DNA from: Henckelia pumila
Taxonomy: Eukaryota > Streptophyta > Magnoliopsida > Lamiales > Gesneriaceae
Assembly (NCBI RefSeq): GCF_033568475.1
Contig: NC_133121.1
Coordinates: 56,643,905 to 56,707,904, forward strand
Direction of reading: 5' to 3'
Length of the DNA: 64,000 nucleotides
Below, piece after piece: positions 1-10,103 of the stretch (position 1 is its first letter; each line of letters begins with the position of its first letter). A program made the translations under genes and the position numbers. The notes under the pieces are model-generated. The model did not search any database and was not told where the DNA came from. It saw nothing but the letters and a program-made list of their open reading frames with translations.

Positions 1-1078
1 ACGGTCGCCATGTGGATCCCCAATAATATGAGCCAATCCCATGGGAGTTCCACCTAACTTACAACATGTGTCGATCCAATGTACAGCTTTCCGACGAACA
101 GGCCCCCCCAATAATATGAGCCGGACCGTGCCCGCGGGTAGCATATCATACATTGATCGTTGATGGAAGGTAGGAATATTTAAATAATATTTAAATTCCC
201 TTTTGTTTATCTTGATATCAATTTTAAATCATATTTAAAATGAGGGATTTTTAATTTTTGAAAATCTGTCTCATCATGCAATTTATGTATGCTTGCGGGA
301 TTCATACAATTTAGTCTAAGCATGCATAAATCAATAATATCATATATTATTTAAGGATGATCGATCACATTATCTAATCAACCCGTGGTTGCCAATCACG
401 AGTCTAAGTCCAATCCTAGGTGATATGCAAGTATGCAATGCAATCCTATTACATTGAGCTTCCATTTACATTTCTTCGGTCTTTATCGTCTGCTGGGCCC
501 ACCATTGTCTTCAAATCTTTATCTCCTACTAAGTCTAACAAATTTACAAAAAATTTCGATGACTTGTAGGGGATACATATTTAAGGGGTGGGAACAGGCC
601 ATAAACCAAACTAACTTTTTATTACAAATGACAATTCAAATTGGGCTATAAACCAAGCCCATTAATAAAACCCAACAACAATAAAACCAAATGTAAATTA
701 CCTAACATACACCTAAAATATTGGTCATGGCAATCGATCATCCCTTATCCAATAATTAATTCAATAATTAAATAATTGGATAACATGCAATGACATCATA
801 ATTAAAAGATAAAATCAAATTTTATCTTAACCTTTCATAAGATCATATCTTATCATCAATTGTACCAAAACAATTGATTTTATAAAATCTAATTTAACGG
901 ATAAAATTTATAAATTTTCCAAAAATTCAAATTTATCCAAAAATCAATTTTAAAAATTTCGGACTCGAACAATTCGATTCGATGCCTCGTGGACCAATCA
1001 AAAACAATTTTCGATCGGACCAAAAACTAAAATTCCAAAATATTAAAATTTTAATTAAAAAATCAATTTTAATTTTTT

Positions 1079-1210
1079 CCCGGGCTACCCGGGACAATCC
1101 CGGGCAGCCCGCGCCCCAAAATGGGGCCCGGGCTGGGCAGATCGCTGCCCTTGGGCAGCGACGTTCGCTGCCCCGAGCAACGACACCCGGGTAGCGACGA
1201 TCACTGCCCG
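1079..1210. repeat. GC-rich inverted-repeat cluster in copia leader
   Basis: About 130 bp of very GC-rich sequence sits in an AT-rich leader. It contains GGGCAGCGA-cgt-TCGCTGCCC (1153-1173, perfect 9-bp arms), a CCCGGG-rich block and a mismatched copy at 1189-1210. It lies roughly 110-240 nt downstream of the primer-binding site in transcript orientation. The homologous position of the second copia copy (43945-44104) carries the same design with changed sequence. Function is unknown; a structured leader RNA (dimerisation or packaging) is an inference. Confidence 0.6.
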
Positions 1211-1315
1211 ATGTGCCCATTAAATTTTAATTTAAAATTTTGTTTTTGTTTCAAAAACTCGAGGCCAAATATTTTGTACAATCGATTAATTTAATCGTTT
1301 GATCTGAGCAACCTG

Positions 1316-1327
1316 GCTTTGATACCA
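1316..1327 (-). other. Copia primer-binding site (initiator tRNA-Met type)
   Basis: The reverse strand reads TGGTATCAAAGC one base inside the LTR end. The usual plant initiator-Met primer site is TGGTATCAGAGC, so one base differs. Its position right after the LTR fixes element orientation as minus. Confidence 0.75.
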
Positions 1328-1328
1328 C

Positions 1329-3227
1329 TGTTGGAAAAACGTGTTCAGATCAATTAAGAATTGATACCCGGTGCAGTGGAAGTTTAAAATTTTTATTTTT
1401 ATATATGGAACGATTTCATATCATGGGTATCAAAACTTTACGATTAAATTATCCAAGTAAAATAATAATAATCACAATTAATAATATTTTACCTCTTCAA
1501 GCAACGGCTTGATAATGGACACCAACATAATTAATCTGCTCTTCTTGTATATCCCGGGAACTGATGGCTTCACGATCAATCTCCGAAATAAGGTCCACGA
1601 ACAGAAAACAGAAATCCTCTGATTGATTGCACTAGAAATCAAACAGATGTTTATCGATGAGAATAAACAGATTTGATCTGTTAATTCGGAATGTAATTTT
1701 TCACAAAAATCACAGACCGAATTTTCTCAAAAAGGACAGAGGATTTTCGAAAATCCCCTTGAATTATTTTATGTGAATTTCGAAAATTGCTAGAATGAAT
1801 TGTGTCAATTTTCGAACACTACACATATATTTATAGATAATTTCTAGACTAGATTAAGTTATAATTGTATTAGGACTCTAACTCCTTAGGGCCCATAATC
1901 CATAACTTAAGCCCAACAAGCCAAGCCTGTTATTATAGAAATTAATATAAAATTCATCATGACTCTTATTGATAAACCAATTTCACCAATGTGCACAGAA
2001 ACCATTTCTGCACCTTTTAAAGTCAAGATAATTTTTCTGAATCCGAATTCAGTGATTTCCAAAAATGTCCATCCCTATGTCATTTTAGGAAATTCCACTC
2101 CCTTTTAGTTAAGAAGTCCAACTTCTCTTTCATTAAATTTAACTCTTTAAATTTAACTATCTCAACGGGGTTTAGTAATCCATTACTTGTGTGACCCTCA
2201 ATGGTTCAGGGATACAGCTAGCCGTGGGCTCACAACTCCTTGTGACTCGGAACAACAATTTCCGACTTGCCCAACGAATCATGGTAAGAGCGTCTAGCAA
2301 CATCGCCCCATGATTCCCTAGGTATCACTGATAGTGCCTGCAAGAACCAGTAGATTTTGGTTAGCGTACAGTACGGTCCCTTCATCCATATATCCCGATC
2401 GAATCAACAACCATTGGTGCATCGAGAGTCGTTCGAGATTCGATAACTATGCATTACATCTTGGAGATCAAATAGTGACATTGCATGTGTTACTAGGAAA
2501 ACCGAGTAACCTAAAACACATCATGTACTCTGGCCAGAGATTCGTCACACTAATATCTCCTCAGATCGCATAGGATATCCACACTCGCAAGTATGTGGTG
2601 AATCCTTGACAACAAAGCATCAACTCCTATATGTGTCGTAACTGTACCCAATCCCGACACCTGATGACCCCAATAGAGTCGGTAAACGAGTCAAAGTACA
2701 GTACTAGCATATAGAGTCTCAATGATGTTTCAAGTAGTAAGGACTAATGGTGTACAACCAAAACCGCGGACTTTATCCACTCGATAAGTGATAACCACTT
2801 GGAAAGTTCGAATAAGGTAGTTCGATCATTCATCATATGAATATCCATTTGCATGCTTTGAACATCTCCATGTTCATTACCAATGAAACGTGGTACTTGG
2901 CATCACAAATGCTAGTCTCAATCTCGAGCGATCCTTATCCTTATTAGCGGACGGCTCAATTGAATAGGAACTGTTTAGAATACACAGTGACTATAAGATG
3001 TGTTTCATAATAGTGATCTCTCTTTATTCACTATCTCATCTTACTGACACTATAGTATATTCAAGGTCTTTATCAAAACATCAATAGTATATCACAATAT
3101 AACAATATGAAGAAAGACAAAGAAAATGCCATTAATGAATGTAAATTATATTAAACAAAGATTGTTTATACATAGAGCCATAAAAGCCCTTAGCCACAAG
3201 TTGGCTAACCGGGCACCCACTCTTTCA
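1329..3227 (-). repeat. 5' LTR of left copia element (about 1.9 kb)
   Basis: On the plus strand it opens with TGTTGG and closes with CTTTCA, so on its own strand it is a TG...CA LTR. It aligns with the copia LTRs at 29362-31209 and 44225-46035. A minus-strand TATAAATA is readable at 1826-1835, placing U3 on the right and a short R-U5 on the left. It differs from the other two LTRs by many substitutions and small indels, so it is an older or different subfamily copy. Confidence 0.85.
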
Positions 3228-3422
3228 ATCTCTCCCATTCCCCTTGTGCTTCGGCCCACTCCAAGGAAGAGGGCGGCCGGAGGTATTCTCTCGATGACGG
3301 AGCTTACTCAGGTCAATCAGGTTACCTGTAAGGGAGATTGCATAAATATAAAAAAAAATGTTCAGAGCCAAATGAATATAAGTAGTAAATACAACAAGTA
3401 AATGATTACACATGCAAAAGAC

Positions 3423-4313
3423 CTAAATAGTACCAGCACTAACTAAACACCGAGGGTCAAAATTTTTGTTAAAGAGCCCCAGAGACCGACACTGTGATTG
3501 AAGCTCAAGAATAGATCCTTTATTCTTTATTATAGTAAGCCCAGAGCTCCAATCCACGGGCACCCCCCACCCGCAATATTTAGCATAAAAGAAATCTGAC
3601 TTCCAAGAACCTCGGTGAGATCGGAGTTTACGTAAGAACCTACACTTCGGACGGGGCTGGAAATATATATCAGAGTCCGGTTTCGTGGGACGAGCTGAAA
3701 AAAGTGCATGAAATAAATCCAGGCTTGGATCCAATTCAAAAGCACCCATTTGATGTCGAAATCCGAAAAAATACAGAAGGGCATTAGGAGTCAACTGACT
3801 GAGACTAACACCTAAGCTTTTTATTAACCCTATCAGGATAGGGCATGGAGGAATTGAGAAACCGCTGTTTAGGTGTTCAACATAAACTATGAAAAAACCA
3901 GCAGGCGGAGAGTGACGAGAGTCACCAGGGCACGGAACTATAATGTCGCAGGATCTGGGTATTCCTTTGCAGCGGCACATGTAAGAAACGCTTTCACGAG
4001 ACAAAGGATGGGACACCATCTCACCAGGAATCCCATCACTGTCTGACTCGCTAGAAGAACCAGGGTCGGGCTCAAGATTAAAATCGACAGGCTTTGGGCT
4101 CTGTAATGATGCAGACGCAATGTCAAGTGTGACAGAATTACTCAAATTGACGATACCTACACCTGAGCTGGGACTATAAGCCGGCAATTCAGTTTCAGTG
4201 TATCGCTCAGAATCAGGGCTATGATTGGACTCAGTCTGGGATTCACGCAGAGACATTAATAAGGAATATTCTTTCCCTCTGCCGCATCCTACGTAATTTT
4301 GCGAGGATCTCAC
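3423..4313 (-). CDS. Antisense accessory ORF, gypsy-type putative transposase domain (296 aa)
   Basis: An uninterrupted 296-codon ORF runs on the minus strand from ATG at 4313. The N-terminal ~100 residues are Ser/Asp/Glu/Pro rich and look disordered. Residues ~130-260 contain a block reading roughly PPAGFFIVYVEHLNSGF, then SIPPCPILIGLIKSLGVSLSQLTPNALLYFF, shown here in two parts. This matches the plant 'putative gypsy-type transposon' family (PF04195-like), in which a cluster of Gly, Pro and Leu precedes an Asn-rich turn. No catalytic motif or membrane segment is evident. It is antisense to the host LTR element, with a TATA box 1.5 kb upstream on its own strand. Function of the family is unknown, so the name transposase should not be taken literally. 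It may be incomplete at the C end or have introns in the leader. Confidence 0.6.
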   Translation of the reverse strand: MRSSQNYVGCGRGKEYSLLMSLRESQTESNHSPDSERYTETELPAYSPSSGVGIVNLSNSVTLDIASASLQSPKPVDFNLEPDPGSSSESDSDGIPGEMVSHPLSRESVSYMCRCKGIPRSCDIIVPCPGDSRHSPPAGFFIVYVEHLNSGFSIPPCPILIGLIKSLGVSLSQLTPNALLYFFGFRHQMGAFELDPSLDLFHALFSARPTKPDSDIYFQPRPKCRFLRKLRSHRGSWKSDFFYAKYCGWGVPVDWSSGLTIIKNKGSILELQSQCRSLGLFNKNFDPRCLVSAGTI

Positions 4314-4465
4314 GAATTAAATTTTGTATATTTGAGATTCTTCTTTGAAGATATTTTTAAAAAATAATTAATGCATAAACATGAAACATATATACATAAA
4401 CAAATATACAGTCAATAAACTGAAAATTAATTGTATAACACATAAATACAGTAACAACAACCAAG

Positions 4466-4821
4466 GGAGCAATGCCCGCTCTTTCCCCTCCCATCTCCGC
4501 CAGAACAGTAAAATGAGCGACACCCGCTCCATGCACATGCGACCCAGCATCGCACCGATGCCATCACTAACAAACATCGTGAGCGACGCCCGCTCCCCTT
4601 CTCAAAACAAAGCAGCAAAATGAGCGACACCCGCTCAACATCTCTTATCTAGCACCAGGAACGACACCCGTTCCTTTTCCGCCAACACATCACCGGGAGC
4701 GACACCCGCTCATAATCAACTCCACTACCACATCTTCGCCAAAGTACCATCGGGAGCGACACCCGCTCATAACCCGTCACCACTCAAACACCTCCAAAAA
4801 ATGCCCAGTGAGCGCACCGCT
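4466..4821. repeat. Short-hairpin array, GAGCG-ACACC-CGCTC units
   Basis: At least six good copies of a 15-nt imperfect palindrome lie at 4515-4529, 4581-4595, 4622-4636, 4658-4674, 4697-4711 and 4754-4768, with weaker ends at 4466-4482 and 4809-4821. Each has 5-bp arms around a near-constant ACACC loop (GGTGT on the antisense RNA). In the copy at 4658-4674 both arms change together (GAACG/CGTTC). Spacing is irregular, 36-66 bp. In the antisense transcript these hairpins lie in the leader just upstream of the 296-aa ORF. Confidence 0.8.
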
Positions 4822-5797
4822 ACTACGGTCACCTCCAAGCACCAAAAGCACTGTCTCCGCACTACCTCCATGGCTCGGCCACGTGAGCCCAATTCGTCCC
4901 GCCACACGCATCATCACGCTTCCAACACCATCCCTCCGCCCAGCAAAACAGAGGAATCCCCACCATGGCTCAGCCTCGCGAGCCAATCACCCTACCGCCC
5001 CTTCGCCCAGCAGCTCTCTGTCGCACCATCTCCACCCGAAAGCTCACCGCTGGACCCTTCTCCTCCCTGATTCACAAAAACGTAAACACCTTCAAAAAGT
5101 AAGCCAAACTCGTCGCCATCCCCACCGTGGGATCAACAAAGAGATCGCCGAATAATCTCCACCCAGCAGCATCACCTTTGCCTCTACCACCTCCCGCTTA
5201 AAAACACCGCGACCTCCGACACTCACCATTAATTGCGAGTTGTGCACCTCAGACATTCACCATTAATCGCAAGGTTGCATCATCGACGCAACGCCACCAT
5301 CGCTTCTACACCAAGCAGCTCTCCTCTGCGATCCTACCTCACCGGCACACGAACCCACCCACCACGGTTCGTCCTCCCAAACTCCAGCCCTGCATCACCA
5401 AACACTGTCAAAATAGCACGCTCCTCCACTGGAGCTTCATCACCGATTCCTGTTCATCATCTCTACCTCCGATCACCATTAATCGGCACCGTCGCTGGGT
5501 ATAAAAACATATGAAATCCAAAAAAAAAAAAAAAAGAAGAGAGGGGGAGAAAACAGGGGAAAAGGAACATAGCAAGGAAGAGACGAGATAAAGCGGTGCG
5601 TCGGACAAAAAGTAAAAAAAACAAGGAGTAAATGCAAAAGAAGAAATTAACGGAGTAAGAGGAACAGAGACAAAACAAAGAAATAATATAAATAAAAGCA
5701 TGAAAAGAATACATGGAAGGGAGGAGAGATCAAGGAAGCTACCTGCCATTTTTGGATTACTATGGCAAAGGGGCACAAAAAGCGGAGCGGATGAAAA
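4822..5797. other. Leader region of the antisense ORF, no credible gene
   Basis: Long CT-rich ORFs appear on both strands but they follow base composition, not codon constraint. Small repeats are present: two GGCTC-N8-GAGCC hairpins (4872-4889 and 4966-4983) and three copies of a CACCATTAAT motif (near 5224, 5260 and 5475). A poly-A run sits at 5520-5535. In minus orientation this would be 5' untranslated leader or an intron of the antisense ORF. Confidence 0.5.
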
Positions 5798-5802
5798 GAC
5801 TT

Positions 5803-5810
5803 TATTTATA
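5803..5810 (-). promoter_or_regulatory. TATA box of antisense transcript
   Basis: The minus strand reads TATAAATA. Just upstream on the same strand is a TAGGGTTTT telo-box-like motif (plus-strand AAAACCCTA near 5817-5825), common near plant transcription starts. Together they suggest a dedicated promoter for the 296-aa ORF inside the retroelement. Confidence 0.5.
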
Positions 5811-5990
5811 ATAAAACAAAAACCCTAGCACCGAATTTTTTGCCCAAGCAATTTATCAAAAAATTCTCAAATTGAAGGACACGTGTGAGGAGTACACATG
5901 TTGGGTATTGTTACAAAAATAAATATATATGATTGTGAGGTAATTAATAATGAGTACTCTTGATCATCTTCAGTAAATTGTAGCTACTCA

Positions 5991-6004
5991 AGAGTAGGGG
6001 GCCT
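5991..6004 (+). other. Polypurine tract before 3' LTR
   Basis: AGAGTAGGGGGCCTA runs into the LTR start TGATGGG at 6005. A purine-rich tract at exactly this place marks the right-hand LTR of a plus-strand element. Confidence 0.6.
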
Positions 6005-6503
6005 ATGATGGGTATAAGTATATTTTTTAATATACTTTTTATATATAAATTAATAAAGTGGTTCGATTTGCGAGAATAATATTTTTAAATGACTAATTCT
6101 TAATTTTGTAGTCCTGAGTGATTAAATTGCATTTTTTGAGCCTAGGAGGGTTAGTGTGCAATTTAGCTCAATTTTGCCTATAAATAGGAGTGAATCTCTT
6201 CATTTCAAGGTAAGTGACTCTTTAGCCTACAAAAGGTCTTTGCTCTCCTGTTTTGTGTGGAGGTGATCGCTGACTTGAGCGTCGGAGGGTTTTCGCCGGG
6301 TGACCACCCGGCGCCTCTAACGTGTTTTCGTGAATCAGGTGACAGCCCAAAAGGAAGACGTGCGACTTCTTCAGGTGACCGAAGGAGTAGGAGATCAGGA
6401 GATCGTTCCCATCTGTAGGTGACCGAAGAAGCAGGAGACCAGGAGGACGTACGACTTTCTATTTTATTTGCTGAATAGGCACATAATTATTTCGCCCGCA
6501 TCA
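6005..6503 (+). repeat. 3' LTR, 499 bp
   Basis: The LTR starts TGATGGG and ends CGCATCA, giving TGATG/CATCA terminal inverted repeats. A plus-strand TATAAATA at 6179-6186 sets the U3/R border. Downstream in R-U5 is a perfect hairpin CGCCGGGT-GACC-ACCCGGCG at 6294-6313 and a partly repeated GGTGACCGAAG segment (near 6377 and 6417). No second LTR is in the window. Confidence 0.65.
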
Positions 6504-6809
6504 CATATGAAGAGGACTTCAAATTCAACATCTCACCGATTGGCGAATTTTGCTTTTAATTGTTCTAATTCGATGATTTGGAATATTTTCTCTGGGTTTC
6601 CTAGTTGGTTATTATCTATTGTATCTAAGGATCTTTATGGTTAATGAATATGGTTTATTTCAAAAAATAAAAAATAAAAAATTTAGAAGCTCAGGATGAA
6701 GGGCAATAGGGCTGATTTGGATTTAAAATCCTCAGCCCAAATCTTTCATAGCTGCTTGGAAGTCCAATGGATTTCTGATTTCGAAATCCGTCAATTTGCA
6801 CTCTTGCAG
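6504..6809. other. AT-rich spacer
   Basis: No gene is visible. The segment around 6707-6809 contains GATTTGGATTT-type sequence loosely echoed in reverse at about 10610-10700. No target duplication supports calling these a transposon pair. Confidence 0.4.
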
Positions 6810-7733
6810 GGGTGTATTCAATTCAAAATTTTAATGATTTTCAGTGACTTTTAAAATGACAGACTTTTATGGAGTTTGACAGATTTTTATTGATTTTTAT
6901 AGAAAGTCATAGAATTGTAAACAGAATTCTACGGATTTCTGCAGAGTTTTTGGCAAACTTTCATAGACATATATTTAATAGATTTTATAACTTGAACGAC
7001 GTTAAAAATATCTATAGTTAAATATCTACAAACAAATACAAAAGTTTTAAAATTATAGTATGATGGCGAAAATAATATATTTACCTGTCATAATATATTT
7101 AATTTTTTGTAGTATCATTTAATGTCATTAATATTAAAATTAGTTGTATAATTTGTGTATTAAAATAAAAAATTAATTCAAAAATTCCAACTGGAAAAAT
7201 TCAAAAAATTGAAATTTTTGGTGTTTTTTAAAATTTTGAATTTTAAATTATAAAAAATAATTAATCAACAATTTATAAATATTTTTTAAATCGGCTAAAA
7301 AATAGAAAATTTTGAAGAAAAAATGTGTTTATAGAAATGTGATTTGAATTAGAAAAGATAGAGATATGTAGAAATATTATTTGAAAGAAGAGAAAGAAGA
7401 AATGAATAATTAGAAGTCTATTCAAATCTTGCGGATGAATCAAAGACAAATCTTGACATTTTAGCATTGTACATTATGTTTTTATGTTTGTACTTCAATG
7501 ACTTTCATGGAGTCATTAAAAATCCATTGAAAATTTGAATACCTCTAGACTTTTATAAAGTTTTTAAAAGTCAATGTTGAATACCACATGACTTTTAAAA
7601 ACTCCACGGAAGTCTATTTTGGATACCTCTGGATTTTTGTAGAGTTTATAAAAGTTTAGATTGAATATCTATTGACTTTTAAACTCCACCAGACTCTATG
7701 AAAGTAATTAAATCTCCCACTTTGAATACACCC
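6810..7733. mobile_element. MITE-like element with 12-bp terminal inverted repeats
   Basis: GGGTGTATTCAA at 6810-6821 is matched perfectly in inverse by TTGAATACACCC at 7722-7733. The 924-bp interior is AT-rich, lacks a coding ORF and is built from repeated GACTTTTAAAA / GAATACCTCT segments near both ends. A clear target-site duplication is not visible (CAG on the left, ACC on the right), so superfamily is unassigned. Confidence 0.6.
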
Positions 7734-9492
7734 ACCTTGATTTCGCTTTTATTTTTTCCTAATCTCAAATCCACCATTCTACTGCGTATTCCAAATTTCT
7801 CTCAGGCTAGATCGCTCGCTCCTTCTTCACAAGACTCTACTCTGCATCGATCCTCCAAACAATCGTCTACTTCCTCCACTGCACAACGGTTGTCTCTTCA
7901 TCCTTAACCAATTTCAAAATTTTTCCTAAATAATTTCTCAGTATTATGAAAATCAAATGAAATAGGAGTGTTGATTGATTGAATCTGAAATTCGTCATTA
8001 ACTATGTTTGTCGTTTTTGGGTCTCAGGCACCGTCCGAAAAAGCTGCATCAGCAGCTTCAAAACTGGGTAAATTTTCTAACATTAAACTTTGATTCTCGG
8101 TTCTTTTATGGGTTTATCATTGTTTTTGGCTTTAGGAATTATTCCCTTGTCGATTTGCTGGTGTGGTTTTAGGAATACGATGATGTACATTCAATTATAA
8201 ACTATTCAGGTTTTTTCCCCAACAATTGGACTAATTTCGTGGTCACGAAATACTGGGTGTATTTTTGCATAGAATAAATGGTCCTCTTGTGTTTTTTTAT
8301 TGCTTATTAGAGGTAGGACTTACCTTTTGATGAATTATATCTGCATAAAGAGCAGTTGGCCTCTCTATAATGATGTTTTTTTAACATCTCTATGTTGATA
8401 GTAACTAATGTGGCTTTTGCGCTAGCTTGGAACCTTACTCCGTCTGAATACAGTAGCCTATGAGTGCATTGCACCTCGTTGTTTTTCTTTATTTTCTAAT
8501 TACGTTTCTTGAGCTTTTTATGTTTTCTTATGGAAGAGTGTAAGTGGTCTGTATCTGTTTGAAACTTTGGTGTATTTGGATTTTTAAGTTTGATATTAAA
8601 GCTCATATGAGTTATACACAGCCGGGTAAGTTTAAACTCAACATGGTTGACATTTGTGTTTTGAAGATATTTGGTATTTGTTAACCATTTGAACGAGTTT
8701 GTGCCTTAGTGAATGCCAATTCTTGCTGGTGGATTATCAGATAAAAAATGAAGGAAGAACCAATTAAAGTCCTGTTCTTGTGCTCTCGGTACTAGCATTA
8801 ATCCTTGAAGCGAATTAGATTAATTTTAATGAACTGACAGCTTCAGGTGTGTGGTTATGTTTTTTTGAGCATGCTCTTTAGGTAAATTAACCATCCATGA
8901 CCCATGTGGCGATTGATGAGTAAATTATTATTCTTACTAATTTAGACTCTATTTCAGCTTCAAACAAGAATGGGCTATTTCATTAAAGACAGCCTTTCTT
9001 TACAACTTTTCTCACAAAATTTTAAAATGAAGAATTGATTTGGAGCCTGAGTTATTACAAGAATTATTTTAAAATGTTTGAAGTTAATTGGTCAGCTGTT
9101 TAGTTGGACGATCATTTGATTGATCATTGTTTTCGCTAGTAAATGTTGAGTTATTCTATATTCTTTCAAGGTTAAATTTTCATTCGGACGTATTGCTGCA
9201 CACTTGATCTTCCCATTAGTGGAATTTTTGAAAGGTGGAACCGAGATTAGCTGTGGTTTAGGTGCAAAAGGCCTGACTTAATTTTGGCTTGAATATGAAT
9301 CAAACCATGGGGTTGGATTGATGATCACATTGGTTGTTAAAACAGAAACTCCATAATTATCATTCCTTTGTGTCAGTAATGAACAATTAAACAAAAGTTA
9401 TGCATGATCATTTTCTTCTCAGAAGGTGTGAAAAATATGAATTTGATTATATTTTGTTATAACGAAGAAATATTTCTTGCATAACTAGCAAG
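7734..9492. other. Spacer or 5' region of the Myb/SANT-like gene, no firm coding exon
   Basis: Mostly AT-rich. A short exon-like stretch at about 8030-8069 is bracketed by a TCTCAG acceptor and GGTAAATT donor. CT-rich sequence at 7740-7910 resembles a plant 5' untranslated region. Nothing here can be tied to a known protein. It may be noncoding 5' exons of the gene at 9493. Confidence 0.3.
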
Positions 9493-10103
9493 ATGAAAAG
9501 GGAAATATCAACTATTCATGGGCTTGATGATTTTTCTATGGAAACTCAACCATCCATTCGTGTTGGTGATACATCGAGAGGAGAAAATTCTAGAGGTAAT
9601 AAATATTTTTCATTTGGATTTTTTAAAGTATACATTTGATTATGTTTGTCAAATCAATTGGTTTCAAATATAGCATGTCAAGTTTATATAATAAATATCA
9701 ATTTGATGGACTGTTACAAATGTTAGTGTTAAAATAAAATACTTGTTTATTGGTAGGTGGATATCATAAAAAACAATCCGAATTATCAAGAAACTATATC
9801 TCATGGAATAGAGTTATGGACAATCATTTGGCTAGAGTTTTAACTGATCAAATGGCTCAAGGAAATAAATGTGATGGAGATACTTGGAAACCTCAAGCTT
9901 TGCAAGCGGCGGTGACATATTTAAAGATTAGATGTTTTTTTGTTGATGTTTTGGTGTTACGACTCATGACTATTCTAGAATTTGGATTTGATATTTTAGC
10001 TTATGAGAATGCTATATCTATTTCATATGTTTGCTTTGTGAAAAAAAATGTTAATATTTTGTTAAATGTTTATTTATATACATGTTCTTGTCTATTTAAA
10101 TAA
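9493..10103 (+). CDS. Small Myb/SANT-like domain protein, two exons (149 aa)
   Basis: ATG at 9493 opens exon 1 (9493-9595), which ends at an AGAG|GTAATA donor. A TTGGTAG acceptor starts exon 2 at 9757 and the frame continues to the stop at 10101-10103. The joined ORF is 149 codons with no break. Residues ~46-90 (SWNRVMDNHLARVLTDQM, then GNKCDGDTWKPQALQAAVTYLK) match the plant Myb/SANT-like DNA-binding domain (PF12776 type) found in L10-interacting MYB proteins and in the accessory ORF of PIF/Harbinger transposons. After YLK the usual continuation is shortened and a FGFD-type remnant follows, so the protein is truncated relative to the family. It could be a transposon-derived relic. No transposase ORF is nearby. 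Confidence 0.55.

Larger units (their letters stand above)
1..3227 (-). mobile_element. Ty1/copia LTR retrotransposon, 5' part only (runs off left edge)
   Basis: The stretch is closely similar, end to end, to 42770-46035, the 5' leader plus 5' LTR of the complete copia element in this window. It is therefore a second, more diverged copy of the same family, also on the minus strand. Transcription would run right to left: LTR 3227 to 1329, primer-binding site 1327-1316, then an untranslated leader to base 1. No gag or pol is reached. The right edge at 3227 abuts the body of another LTR element. The matching target duplication would be outside the window, so the insertion cannot be confirmed here. 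Confidence 0.85.
3228..6503 (+). mobile_element. 3' end of a plus-strand LTR retrotransposon with antisense accessory ORF
   Basis: A 499-bp LTR (6005-6503) is preceded directly by a polypurine tract, so it is a 3' LTR and the element body lies to its left. The body visible here (3228-6004) holds no gag or pol. It carries an ORF on the opposite strand with its own TATA box and a long leader. Antisense extra ORFs between pol and the 3' LTR are a described feature of plant Tat-lineage Ty3/gypsy elements, and this layout fits that pattern. The left part is missing, cut by the copia LTR at 3227. Lineage assignment is inference because no polymerase is present. Confidence 0.6.

Noticed and set aside
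2334..2573. 78-79 aa open frame shared by all three copia LTRs (also 30320-30556 and 45146-45382)
   Set aside because: It lacks an ATG start, is antisense in U3, and conservation is that of the whole LTR. The 3-nt length change is not enough to claim coding.
3228..3250. ATCTCTCCCATTCCCC after the left copia LTR as a polypurine tract, which would make it a 3' LTR
   Set aside because: The primer-binding site and leader are on the opposite side, so this must be the 5' LTR. The resemblance is weak and probably chance.
4466..4821. CRISPR-like spaced repeats
   Set aside because: Units are short palindromes with irregular spacing and near-copies, in plant nuclear DNA with no cas genes.
4801..5514. 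Overlapping Pro/Ser/His-rich ORFs on the plus strand
   Set aside because: Several frames are open at once because of CT-rich composition. There is no domain or codon signal.
5408..5776. 122-aa minus-strand ORF
   Set aside because: Composition-driven Phe/Leu/Ser run from a purine-rich plus strand, with no family similarity. It lies in the antisense leader.
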